Source: Mauremys mutica
Lineage: Eukaryota > Chordata > Testudines > Geoemydidae
Assembly: GCF_020497125.1 (NCBI RefSeq)
Contig: NC_059075.1
Span: 66,731,321-66,795,320 of the forward strand
Direction of reading: 5' to 3'
DNA: 64,000 nucleotides
A program made the position numbers and the translations under genes. A model generated the notes under the pieces. It worked only from the letters and a program-made list of their open reading frames with translations. It had not been told where the DNA came from and ran no database searches. This document shows positions 44,668 to 56,389 of this stretch, in pieces (position 1 is the stretch's first letter; every line of letters starts with the position of its first letter).

Positions 44668-45612
44668 TGGGAGAATTCTGTGCTACTGCACACATGCAGA
44701 ATTCATGTTCCCCGCAGACTTTTTTTCCCTGCAGAAAATAGATTCTGACAGGGAAGCACTGCAATTACACCTTCGCCTACCGGGGGCTGCTGTGGCACCA
44801 GAACAGAGGGCAGCCAGCCAAGGAGAGGAAGGAGGCAGTAGCTACCTTCTTACGGTGCCCTGGTACAGGATATGCGGTGGGGGGATGGACAGAGCAGAGC
44901 ACCTGGGACTGCTGGGAAGTCACCTAGACTGAGATTCAGAAGGACTAGTGGGGGGACAGACTAGGGCAGGAGCACAGGAGCCAGTGGGGTGACAGTATTG
45001 AGCCAGAGGCTGAATGGAAGTGGGGGTGCAGAGACACATGAGGACTGGGAGAGGAGAGGCGGCTGAGTAGGGGTGCAGGGACACACAGGGATGGCTGAAT
45101 GTGGGTGCAGGGGCAAATGGTGACAGGAACACATGTGCCTGACTGAATGGGAGAGACCAGAGTCTGCATGGGGAAGGCTCCCCAATTCCCTAATAGTCCC
45201 TACCCCCCAAAAAACTATTCCATACCTCTTCCACACCCAACAACCTCCAGGTTCACTCCCAGGCTCCTTCCCAGCAATTACCCCTCTCCCTCAGCTCCTC
45301 TGTTACCCCTGATGCCCCCAAGCCTTTGCACTACTTCTGAGAAGTGCAAGAAATATGTTTCTGTAGTTTAAATGAATTAGTTCTGTATTAAAATGCCTAA
45401 TAAGGAATTTATTTGTCAAAAAAAAAATCCTGAATCTTTTTTGTTGTCTGTATTGTTACAGACATACTTGCTTACAGGCATTTTGAAATAAATTACTAAA
45501 ATAATTGAAAATCGTGTGATTATATTGTGTTATTTTGACCAATAAAATATGCAGAATTTTAAAATATTATGGACAGAATTTAATGTTTTGGCAGAGAATT
45601 CCCCACATAGTG
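44668..45612. mobile_element. Probable DNA-transposon-derived repeat
   Basis: Left boundary 'gggagaattctgtgctactg' and right boundary (minus strand) 'ggggaattctctgccaaaac' form weak inverted ends. The interior has G-rich near-tandem segments at 45020-45120 ('gggggtgcagagacacatga', 'ggggtgcagggacacacagg') and an AT-rich right third. No protein domain. It directly abuts the CR1 LINE. Assignment is tentative. Confidence 0.4.
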
Positions 45613-47768
45613 GAGAAGCTAAATAAAATCACTGTAGAGCAGGGATCGGCAACCTCTGGCACACGGCTCACCAGGGTAAGCACTCTGGTGGGCCAGGCCA
45701 GTTTGTTTACCTGCTGCGTCGGCAGGTTCAGCCAATCGTGGTTCCCACTAGTTGTGGTTCACCGCTCCAGGCCAATAGGGGCAGCAGGAAGCTGCGGCCA
45801 GCACATCCCTTGGCCCATGCTGCTTCCCGCAGCCCCCATTGGCCTGGGATGGCGAACCACGGCCAGTGGGAGCCGCGATCGGCCAAACCTGCTGACACAG
45901 CAGGTAAACAAACTGGCCTGGCCCACCAGGGTGCTTACCCTGGTGAGCTGTATACCAGAGGTTGCCAACCCCTGCTGTAGAGGATGTGAGGGAGATTCCC
46001 ACACTCGAGCCATTCTTTTTAGGTGACAACTCTGAGGAACTGTCCCAGACTGAGGTGTCAGTAGAAGAGGTTTTGTAACAAATTGATAAATTAAACAGTA
46101 GTACATCGCCAGGACCAAATGGTATTCACTTAAGAGTTCTGAATGAACTCAAATATGAAATTGCAGAACTACTAACTGTGGTTTGTAACCTATCACTTAA
46201 ATCAGCATCTGTACTAGATGACTAGTGGATAGCTAATGCAACACTGATTTTTTTTAAAAAAGGCTTCAGAAGCAATCCTGGCAATTTACAGGCCAGTAAA
46301 CCTAACTTCAGTACCAGACAAATTGGATGAAACTATAGTAAAGAATAGAATTATCAGACACAGAGATTAACATAATTAGTTGGAAAAGACATTGCTTTTG
46401 TAAAGGGAAATCATGCCTCACCAATCTATTTGAATTCTTTGTGGGGGGGTCAGCAAACATGGGAACAAGGGTGATCCAGTGGATGTAGTGTACTTGGATA
46501 GTCAGAAAGCATTTGACAAGGTCACTCACCAAAGGCTCTTAAGCAAAGTAGGAGACATGGGATAAGAGGGAAGGTCCTCTTGTGGATCAATAACTGGTTA
46601 AAAGATAGGAAACAAAGGGTAGAAATAAATGGTCATTTTTTACAGTGGAGAGAGGTGTCCCCCTGGGGTCTGTACTGGGACAAGTCCTATTCAGCATATT
46701 CATAAATGATCTAGAAAAAGGGGGAGAAAGTGAGGTGGCAGAGTTTGCAGATGGTAAAAAATTATTCAAGAGAGTTAAGTCCAAAAGTGACCGTGAAGAG
46801 TTACAAAGGGATCTCACAAAACTTGGTGACTGGGCAACAAAATGGCAGGCGAAATTCAGTGTCGATAAATGTGAAGTAGTGTACATTGGAAAACATTATC
46901 TCAACTATACATACAAAATGATGGGATCTAAATGAGCTATTAGCACTCAAGAAAGAGCTCTTGGTGTCAATGGGGATAGTTCTCTGAAAACATTTGCTCA
47001 ATGTGCAGCAGCCATCAAAACGCTAACAATATTAGGAACCATTAGAAAAGGGATAGATAATAAGAGGGAAAAGATCATGTCACTCTATATATTCATGGTA
47101 CACCCACACCTTGAACACTGTGTGCAATTCTGGTCACCCCATCTTAAAAAAAGCTATATTAGAATTAGAAAAAGTACAGAGAAGGGCAACAACTATGAGT
47201 AGGGGCACGGAACAGCTTCCATATGAGGAGAGATTAGAAAGACTGGGACTGTTCAACTGGAAAAAGGAATGACTAAGGGGGGATATGATAGCGGTCTATA
47301 ACATCATGAATGGTGTGGAGAAAGTGAATGAGGAAGTGTTATTTATTCCTTCATATAACACAAGAACCAGAAGTCACCCGATGAAATTAGTAGGCAGCAA
47401 GTTTAAAACAAACCTAAGGGAGCACTTCTGCACTGTGCATAGTCAATTTGTAGAACTCATTGCCAGGGGATGTTGTAAAGGTCAAAAGTATAACTGGATT
47501 TAAAAAAGAATTAGATAAGTTCCTAGAGGATAAGTCCATCAATGGCTATTAGCCAAGATGATCAGGGATGCAACCCATGCTCTGGGTGTCCCTAAGCCTC
47601 TGCCTGACAGAAGCTGGAACTGGGTGCCAGGGGATGTGGGTCACTTGATAAATTGCCCCATTCTGTTCATTCCCTCTTGAAGCATCTGGCACTGACCACT
47701 GTCATAAGACAGGATACTGGGCTAAATGGACCATTGATCTGACCCAACATGCCCATTCTTATGTTCTA
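45613..47768 (+). mobile_element. CR1 LINE, 3' half of ORF2, degenerate
   Basis: A non-LTR retrotransposon read in sense. The region near 46090 has the pre-catalytic segment; 46480-46530 reads VYLDSQKAFDKV-like; 46645-46930 reads GSVLGQVLFSIFINDLEKG, then VAEFADG where the active site should be FADD, then DREELQRDLTKLGDWATKWQ. A C-terminal region follows to about 47510, then the CR1 3' UTR ending 'cccattcttatgttcta'. The catalytic aspartate pair is damaged (second D replaced by G) and several stops and frame shifts occur, so the copy is dead. It is split by a hAT MITE at 45640-45974. Confidence 0.9.
45640..45974. mobile_element. Palindromic hAT MITE nested in CR1
   Basis: Ends CAGGGATCGGCAACCTCTGG and (minus strand) CAGGGGTTGGCAACCTCTGG, flanked by identical CTGTAGAG at 45632-45639 and 45975-45982. 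Inverted similarity continues across almost the whole 335 bp (for example 'gtttacctgctg' against 'cagcaggtaaac'), so open frames occur in mirror image on both strands and are not genes. Confidence 0.92.
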
Positions 47769-47774
47769 ATTTAA

Positions 47775-50150
47775 ATCAAGGCTGAAATTAGCTCACATTG
47801 ATTCCGATTAAAGTTGCAGACACCTTCTGTTTGTTAGTAAGATGTTTTAGTACAACTGACAAAAACACAAGGAAATGAAACAATAACTGTTTGAAGTCAT
47901 TTTACGGAACTGATCTCAACTTACAAATGCAAGGAAATTAAGTTCTGAGACTAACATTCATTGTATCTCAGTACTACAAAAGTCTCTAAATAGCAAATAA
48001 CCTTTCAATTATATTTATTCACTAAAGGCAACCACATGAGGTTAAGGATAGACTTTTAGCTTTAAATCTGATTTCCCCAACCCTGTTTTTCTGACCCTTA
48101 ATCTACTTTAAAAATACGTAGAACCATTGGCTTAATTTAATTTATTATAAATTTTTTTTGTAATCTAAATGATTGTTATCTTTAGAAATGTCTTCAGGAT
48201 AAAAGTGAATAGAAGATTGCAAACCATGATCAATTTACTTTAAATCTATTTTAGTATATCTAAGAATCCATCTTTGTAATTTGGCCTGCTCCAAAGTCTT
48301 TTAACTGAGTTCAATGGACTTTGATTCAGGCTCCATCTGAGCGCAGATATTGTGCATCAAATTATTTTATCAAATAACATAGTATGGTGTGTAGATAAGA
48401 TATGTTACACAGTGATGAGCCCGTTTAAGAGGAAATGGGACTGGCCCCTTCTGTGCCATAATTAATTAGCTCCTTCCCAAGGGGGGGGGCTAAGAGGGAT
48501 CAGCTGATACTTTAATAGGCACCTGGGCCTTAAAAAAGGACTCAGGGAACTCACCCTGGGAACAGAAAGACAGTGAGTAGGCAGGTGCCTGTGGAAGGTT
48601 TTGAGGTGGGGGTCTGTAGGGGAATGGTATTCCAGGTGAGCCAGTCTGGTGCTGAGTGTTTGATACCAGAAGAAGGGGAAATACTCAAAGGTAACCTAGA
48701 AAGGTGCTGAGAACAGGCTGTTTTTAAGAAGGGTTTTGTTTTTTGGGACCTTCTTAGTGGAATCTTGCAACCCCTGCTAGGGGTTAAGTTTGTTTGATGT
48801 GGGTGGAGGGCTAAGACACATGTTTAGCACTGATCTTTGTATGGAGTTTATTAAAAAGCCCTGAAAAAGAGGCTTCCTAAGGTAGGGTGCCTGCAGCCCG
48901 TGGAGGGGTGCTTGAGTAGCAGGTGCCCTATTAAACTGGAACACTCATGTTGTGTGAGCCCAAGGGCTTGTTGCCAGTTTAGCAGGAGTGTGATGGCTGC
49001 TTTTTTTTGGGCCCTATCCCTTGTGAGGTTGAGTAAATGATTCCATTAGGAGCTTAGGATGCTCAATAACTAGCAGTATAGAATCTTTACCCTTATTTTT
49101 TTTAAATAGCATGCAATAACTTGCAGGGCAAATCCATTTCCCAGCTCTCAAACCAAGAATCTGAACTTGAAGATATGAATGGGGGAAGGAATCTTCCTCA
49201 CCTACCCACATGGAGCAGCTGCTACTGCAATCCAGAGGATCCAGTATGCCTCTGGGACCAGTATTTAAAGGTGTTTGGGTGCCCAAGGATAGAGATAAAT
49301 GCATATTGGGATTTTTCAAAAGTGCCTAGACTCGCATTGAAATCAATCTGGACTCTGATCTTTCTGAATAGAGTGAAGACTCCCTCAGAGCAGCAGGTCA
49401 TCTGACCCCGGGCCTGCCTGGCTCTGATACCCTTTAATCCATAAAAGCTTCCTGTGTATGTGCCCTCCATCTCCCCTGCCCTTTCTTGCACAGCAGAGAT
49501 GTGTGGGTTCTTCTGCTAGGAGACTCTCTGAAGGGTAGAGAGGCAGGGCCAGGATTTGTCCCTAAAGGCACACAATTCTATTTGCTTGTATCCCTTTCTA
49601 GAGGGATGACTAGAAATTGCTTGTTGGCTGAGAGTTTACAGCTGATCAACTCTGGCCTCACCCCTACTGTCACAGCCAGGGGGTATTTTGGGATGCTGCC
49701 TTTGAGGCTGCACTCTGAGGTCTTGTGATTATATTTTTAAAAAGTCCTTACTGCAGCAATAACAGGAGTAGAAAAAGCCACCAAAAATAATAGCTTCTAT
49801 GTAAATTATCCTACCCAGAGGGCAAAGGGTGGGGCCTTTAAAAACAAGGCTGCTGGTGTTGCTAGAAATGAACAGGCCAGTACTTCAAATTATCTGACGT
49901 GTTCGGTCCTCTCTTGGCAAGCTGGAACGTTGTTGATTTCCTTGCAAGCACGGGGGCACTTGTGTGAAATTGATTAGCTCAGCAGTCCTTGTATACACAC
50001 TGAAAATACAACACTTCCCCTTTAAACTACAGGCTGGAAAAGGTGTTAAACATGAGGCACCTCTACTGAACCCCGTTTAACACAGAATTTGTGAAAGGTT
50101 CACCTCCAAAGAGAACAATGAAGGGTGGTTAAAAAATTGTAAACGCAAAT
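47775..50150. other. Intergenic, possible unclassified repeat
   Basis: No gene recognised. The part 48415-48990 ('gggccttaaaaaaggactca', 'tatggagtttattaaaaagc') has the look of an LTR-type sequence but I cannot set its ends. The rest is unremarkable. Confidence 0.4.
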
Positions 50151-50200
50151 TATTTTTCAGCCCTCCCCCTTTCCCCTAACACACAGCGGGTTACTACATA

Positions 50201-50513
50201 ATGAACCATCTAGGCAGGCAGGTGCAGTCCTTTGACTCCCAGGCCATCAGCACTGGGGATATTGTCACCCCCAAGAGACCTTCTCGTCTACTGAGTGTTT
50301 CCCATGCGGCGGAGGAAAGCATTCAGCTGTTGCCTGTGGAGGGCCGGGGAATGCTGGGCTTTGCTGATGTAACAGGCTCCCTGCACTTTTCATTCAGATC
50401 TGGTTGGCTGCGAGCTGGCAGAGAGCCTGAGCGACGCCTCCGACTCCGATGAGGTCATCCCAGCTCCCCTTTTTGGCTACTACAGGCAAGATCTGCGCTG
50501 CCTCAGCATTAAG
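50201..50513 (+). other. Unresolved open region at CpG-island edge
   Basis: An ATG-initiated frame (from 50201) runs 83 codons. In the +1 frame an exon-like segment 50397-50513 lies between a pyrimidine-tract AG ('cttttcattcag') and AAG|GTCAGC and would encode a polar stretch with ELAESLSDASDSDEV and APLFGYYRQDLRC. I recognise neither protein. It could be an upstream exon of the DESI2-like gene or chance in GC-rich DNA. Confidence 0.25.
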
Positions 50514-51500
50514 GTCAGCTCGCTGCTCCCCCGGAGAAACGGATGCCTCTAGGAAGCCCCCCGCCGCCCATCCCCCCAGCCCAGACCCCGCGACTCCCTT
50601 AAAGCGAAAGGAGGAGCAGGGGGGGACTGACCGCAATGGATGTTCTCGTTTGCTCGGATTTGAACGCTGGTTGCAAGTCGGTCGCAAGGAATTGCGGAGC
50701 TGCCAGTGCCCGGCGCCCGCCTAACTAGGGCCGGGGCTGAGGCAACTCCCGAGCTCGCCGCTGTCAGCAGTGACACCGCTCGCTCAGCCCGCTCCCCAAT
50801 TCGTACCCCCCCTCCCCCGCTCCGGTCCCCGGGCGGGGATGCAGCGGCCCCGCAGAGAGCGGCGCGGGCTCCAGCAGCTCTCGGTCCCCGCAGACTGGCT
50901 CCTGCGGGACAAGCGGAGCCCGAAGTAGGGTTTGCAGCTCGCCCCGCGCTCCGAGTGGCGGGAAGAGCAAAGGTTTCCCGCGCCGGGCGCGATGGCAGAG
51001 TAACTCCAGGGCTCGCTGAGCAGCCCGGTGGCTGGCCTGGCCTGCGGCGCGTCCCTCTCCCCCCAGGAGAGTCGAGCCAGGCGGCAGCCGGAGTCCCGCC
51101 GCAGCTCCCTGTTGCGGCTTCCGATGCCCTTTCGGCTCCGCAGGGTTCCCCGCGCGCGGCCCGAGGAGAGACCCGGAGAGAAACTTCAGCACCCGGACAG
51201 CTCCCCTGGAGCCGCGGGGCCGGCAGCCCCGCCGCGGGCTCTGCTCCCCCGCCCCGCGGGTGTGTCAGGCCGCGCCGCGCCCGGCCGCGCTGGGAGCGGT
51301 GACCCCGGGAGGATGAGGGCAGCGATCCGGACCTGATTCTACCCGCGCCAGCCCAGCCATGGGGAGCTGACCTGCCTCCGCCGGCGGTGCTGCCACCTAT
51401 TCGGATGCTCCGTTTGAAAGCTACTTTGCCTGAGAGGCTTCCCCGCGTTCACTACTTCACCCCCCGCCCCGCATGTTTTCTGGAGGCAGGGGGCTGATCG
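50400..51500. promoter_or_regulatory. CpG island / probable promoter
   Basis: High GC with frequent CpG (for example 'ggcgcgcgcg'-like clusters near 51150 and 'ccgcgccgcgcccggccgcg' near 51271-51290), in strong contrast to the surrounding AT-leaning DNA and without repeat hallmarks. It lies just upstream of the DESI2-like first exon and is its likely promoter and 5' UTR. A bidirectional role is possible, but no minus-strand exon is recognised. Confidence 0.75.
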
Positions 51501-51838
51501 CTGTGCGAAGAGCCCACTCCGGCTGCCGGTTGGATTGGCAGTTACAAGGCTGGAGGGTGGGTGCCTGGGCCAGTGCAGCAACCCCGATGAGCTGCAGCGT
51601 TAGAAGGAACCCCAGGATTGACTCCGCTGTTGGGGGGTGAAAAAACACGCCCCCAACTTTGGCATCCAGGAAAAGCGTGTCCCGCCCCCCTATCCCACCC
51701 CAGCCAAGCTGCTTTCTTCGGCGACCATAGAAAGAAATTTCCCCTCCTATGTAGCTGAGGGTAAAAGCGTACCCTGGGGGCAGCGCCACATCTGGCAGGG
51801 ATTTGGGGATTTAAATCCAGTGTCCGCCGCAATCAACA

Positions 51839-51877
51839 ATGGCAAATGAACCGGTGATTCTGAATGTGTATGATATG
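51839..51877 (+). CDS. DESI2-like first coding exon (partial gene)
   Basis: ATG in a good Kozak context (A at -3, G at +4), 13 codons reading MANEPVILNVYDM, then a donor GTGAGT at 51878. DESI2, a PPPDE-family cysteine isopeptidase acting on SUMO/ubiquitin conjugates, begins with a very similar short stretch ending LNVYDM, where the fold's first beta strand lies. The position 3' of a CpG island supports a real first exon. The following part of the family, with its catalytic His and Cys, is not found downstream to 64000, so the next exon must lie beyond the window or is missing. With only 13 residues the match is suggestive. It could be DESI2 itself, a paralogue, or a chance open frame. Confidence 0.5.
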
Positions 51878-54800
51878 GTGAGTATGAAACAATATGATGG
51901 GGGTGGGGGGTGTGTGACAGCGTGCGATTGGTCGCAGAAAAACTAAGATGAGGAACCTGCATCTAGCCCCGGAGAGGCTGAATTTTCCAAGCTTTTCTTG
52001 TTCTGGCTGACGGGGGTGGTGCTGGCTCTGGCTTTTTTGTAGCACATCACAGCGGATTAAAGGTAAAACTGTGCTGGATTTTCTGTAGATTAGCGAAATT
52101 GACTTTTCAATTTATGAAACTGCAGCTAGAGAGAGAGAGAGAGGCGATTGCCTGTCCTATTCCTAGAGCTAGATGCCCTTGACTTTCAAGGCTATCAAGC
52201 ATCAGGCTGGAGAGTGAGCCCTGGGGGGAGGAAAAACAGTTCCAAAATATCCCTTTAATGTTGTTAAAACTAACAACCCAAATCCGAATCTCACATGTTT
52301 GAAACAGTTGAACAGAGGCTGTCATTAGGAAAAGGCTTGAAGAAATGATCTGGGTAATTTTTTTAAGGTGAATATTAATTGCTTGAGTAATAAGCAATTT
52401 TAACTGATAAAGCTTCTGCAAGGGGGCATGGGAAGTGAAGTATTCTGCACTCTATGATCATGCCTGTGAATGTTCTCAAAGTTCACAGCATATTTAACAG
52501 CTCCCCTTACCATTCCTTTGGAGGGGGGAGGAGGAAGGAGGAATTATTTGTGTTAAAATCAATAAACAAAGATAGGCATTGAGTAACATTCAGAGTGGGG
52601 ACATTTTGATGGGGAAGCATTTCACCCGATTTGTCCTTTTTAAGCCAAGAATATGAAACTCCATCAGTTCCACAATTTTTAATTAACTTTTCTGTGGAAT
52701 ATACCACTTTATTAGGCTCAACATCTGACTTGATCATAACTATCCAATCCCACACTTTAAGAATTTATGGCATGACACTTCATTTTAACTCCATACAGTG
52801 GTAATTAACACTAACTTTTAACAGAGTCCATGGAACATATAACACTCATATGTCAAATGAATTATGATGAGGAGGTTCATAATGAATGCCAAAAATAGTA
52901 ATAATGGGACACTTTAAATGAAGTGTTGGCATTTACAGCAAAGATTAAGTGATTCTCTGTCAGCTGGGAAGCCTTAAAGTGGAGGAGAAAAGTGCTATTT
53001 AAACTGTAACACCTAGATCTAAGGACACAGAGGAATCCAGCTAGACTAACTTGGCGTATACAATACTGAGCCTCACCTGAAGGCTCTCTCTGTTTTATGA
53101 ACCACGCTGACATAAATTCATTTCTTTTGGAATGCACTCTGTTGTAGTCCATGTTTAATTGGTTGGCAGCCCAAAACAGTGCTTATTTGTGAGACTGTAG
53201 TAGGAATCATTCTATCTAATGCCTTGGAAAGATGACGTGTCAGAGGATGGTTCATTTCAGAAAGATTCAGACCAATACCACCTCCATTTGGTTCCTTCAT
53301 TTTTTAGTAAGTGAATTCCCTGAGAAGGGTGTCAGCTTGACAGCCCTGCAGGGTAAATTCTGCTGATTCTCCTTCTCGATGTTACAGCATGGGCAGCTGT
53401 GTAATCTTTCCTTTGGTGCCCCATTCTCAATATGCCTCAAATCTGAGCTGAAAGGATCGCCTCCAAAGGTGAGGGGAACCCAGTTTCCATGGCCCATTCA
53501 GTCCTTGACTGTTCTGTGATTGTCACCAAAGATGATGCCTATTAAGGGCTTTTTTTCTCTCTGCCAGTTTTGTGTTGTGATGTATATGCCTGTCCACAGG
53601 GAACTGCACTGAGGCCACAAATTTAATTTAGACTAAACAAATTTTTGATCTCCACCAAACTGTGAAATTCTCCATACCTCATTATTAACCCCCAGGTTAC
53701 CCCTAACTTAATGACTGTACATAGAAACCATTCTGGTTTCGTATTCCAACTGTTTGCCTTATTACTGAGTCACATACAATTCAGTTTCTATATTATAACT
53801 GCTGGGGCTACATTCTTTTGACTGGTGCTATGATTGTAATTATAGGGATATAGCCATGCAGTTCATTACATTGTGGTGGGGAGTTATGGGGCAGCAGGAA
53901 AACAATTGCACACATAAATAACTTTTAAAAGTGTCATTAATAAAAGGGGGGGAAAGGCAGCTGGGGATAACAATTTACTAGAATTTAAAGCTCTGCTTTC
54001 TTGACAAAGAACGTGACCCCAGCATGGCATCAGGGAGCACTTTAGCTACAGGAAAGCTTAGCTTTGGGGCAAAAATTCAGTTAAGAACCCTCTGCGCAGA
54101 TATGAAATATCCACTTTGTGTAGTATTGAGTATTGAACGATTATGGCTATTTATCTTTTACCCATTGGATATATACAGGGTTTCTTTTGAAAGTAATGCT
54201 GGTATTTAATGAGGTGCTTTGGCAAATAGCTACAGTGGGTAGCTACATTTAGAAGCCTTATTTTTTTTTCCAGAACAAAATAATTGAGCAACAATTGTTC
54301 AGTGTTTCCAAGTATTCAACTTACTATCAATAAAAGAAATTCTACCCACCTACAATATAGATGGGGATTGTATTGTATATTGTTTCTGCCTAAAGTCTAT
54401 GAGTCTAAAGAGCACAAAAAAATAGGAGGATGGAGAATTTACCTATTGAGACAGAAAACTTTAAAAATAGAATAGGTGGGCTGTTAACCTACTGATTTCA
54501 AAACATGAATCTAAAGTGATTGCATGGCTCAGCGATTGGTCATGGGGTTCAGAATCTTTTAACTGCCACATGCCCAGTTTGAATCTGTTTGAGAGTATAG
54601 TTGATGGATACATGAAATGAGTTCTGCAAGTTCTGAAGGGGATGGCTGCTGCCTAGATAGTACTGCTCCTTTAAAAGGGTAAATCAGGGCACCTTTCAGA
54701 TTAAGATAGGCGAGAAAAAAAATTAAACTACTTAGTGCAGCCCAAACATTAGTGAGATTGTAAGATAACTTGCTTCAACCAGTCCATCTCTGGGTCTACT

Positions 54801-55735
54801 GAATGTCTCGGAATTTCCTTTAAGTATTTGTGGCTTATTTTGGGATGATCAGCTAAATCAATTTAACTAACTTTTAATAACAATCAAGATACTAAATCAA
54901 AGCAGTAAGATTGCAAATATTTGAAAGTATTTAACTCTGACAGGCTAACTACATTGACATGCCAAAACATTTCTCTAAAGAATAGTCAGTTTTGCACAGA
55001 TTAAGGTCATCAGACAATCTCATAATGTTTTTAGTCAGTTACATGGCACATGTCTGCAGTTAAATTAACAGCTGTCCATGTATATCATTGCTCTCTTACT
55101 TTATCTTTAAAATTGTCATGATTCTCCACTGCCTTGCACTTTGTGTCTAGCAGAAAAATGCTACCAATCTGTCCTGATGGCATTTGGTACCCACTGTGCC
55201 CTGGTGCCAATGATTACACCAGATGCAGTGTGATGGCTGCAGTAAATGTAGAGCTGTAATGCTTGATCTCTGTATTTCCTGAAAGTATGGGTCTGAGTTT
55301 CCTCTCAGTTACACTAGTGTCATTCCACTGATTTCACTGGATTTACTCCTGATTCTCGTGAGAGTAAATGAGAATCCAGTGTGTTCTAGGCAAACTTGAT
55401 CTTACATTTTCCCCATGATCACAACCTTCAAAATAGCCAGAATGTAATTATTTCACTTTGGGGAGCCATTGGCTTCTTTGCATTTTCCAGGTATCCTTTA
55501 ATCAGTTGTAATCCAAGTGGCTGATAGTCAATAATTGATAACAAGGGGCTGACACTGAAAATCCATGCATAAGTCTCTCATTTGCTTAGCTGATTATAGA
55601 ATGTCAGTGTCTTTTATCTAGATTCTTATATGGCACCCATCACTCTATTTGAGTGGCTCATGAAATCGCAAAGCGAACACAATTTTTTCTCTCCACTGCA
55701 GTCAACCAGGCCTAGGTTGGTGTTTGTGTGTGTGT
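51878..55735 (+). other. Probable intron of the DESI2-like gene
   Basis: No exon or gene recognised. It contains a (GA)n run at about 52128-52142 and a diverged repeat at 55290-55385 ('ctcagttacactagtgtcat') known in similar form from many reptile introns. Confidence 0.45.
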
Positions 55736-55739
55736 ATAT

Positions 55740-56355
55740 TGTGACAGACCCAGGCCAGTGGGGTACAGGAGTCTGGTAGAGGGCAAATATACTGGTCACT
55801 GGATGAGTAGTTTTCTGTTCCCTGAGTGACCAGAGCAGGGGCTGCACTAGAGTAATCAGGAACCTGCTAGAACCAATTAAGGCAGACAGGCTGATTAGGA
55901 CACCTGCAGCCAATCAAGGCAGGCTCATCAGAGCACCTGGGTTTAAAAAGGAGCTCACTCCAATTGGGGGTGGGGCCAGAGGAGAGGAAGTGTGTGTGAG
56001 GAGCTGAGAATGAGAGGGTGTGCTGCTGGAGGACTAAGGAGTACAAGCATTATCAGACACTAGGAGGAAGGTCCTGTGGTGAGGATAAAGAAGGTGTTTG
56101 GAGGAGGCCATGGGGAAGTAGCCCAGGGAGTTGTAGCTGTCATGCAGCTGTTACAGGAAACACTATAGACAGCTGCAATCCACAGGGGCCTGGGCTGGAA
56201 CCTGGAGTAGAGGGCGGGCCTGGGTTCCCCCCAAACCTCCCAACTCCTGATCAGACACAGGAAGAGTTGACCCAGACTGTGGGGAAGATCACTGAGGTGA
56301 GCAAATCTGCCAATAAGCGCAGGACCCACCAAGGTAGAGGAGGAACTTTGTCACA
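55740..56355 (+). mobile_element. Solo LTR inserted in a microsatellite
   Basis: Starts TGTGACAGACCCAGGCCAGT and ends GAACTTTGTCACA, giving inverted TGTGACA/TGTCACA termini. ATAT flanks both sides (55736-55739 and 56356-56359). A 'gggtttaaaaaggagctcac' segment near 55940 may be the promoter. No internal genes, 616 bp. The left flank is (TG)n and the right flank (AT)n, so the element landed inside a compound microsatellite. Confidence 0.75.
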
Positions 56356-56385
56356 ATATATATATATATATAAATATAAATAAAA
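56356..56385 (+). repeat. (AT)n microsatellite
   Basis: Right part of the microsatellite split by the solo LTR; continues into 'aaatataaataaa'. Confidence 0.85.
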
Positions 56386-56389
56386 AATG

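Noticed and set aside
45535..46118. Long open frames on both strands (up to 163 codons)
   Set aside because: They mirror each other because they lie in the palindromic hAT MITE at 45640-45974; no protein family features.
50706..51302. 198-codon open frame in the CpG island
   Set aside because: Pro/Ala/Arg-rich, as expected from GC-rich DNA with few stop codons. More likely 5' UTR or promoter.
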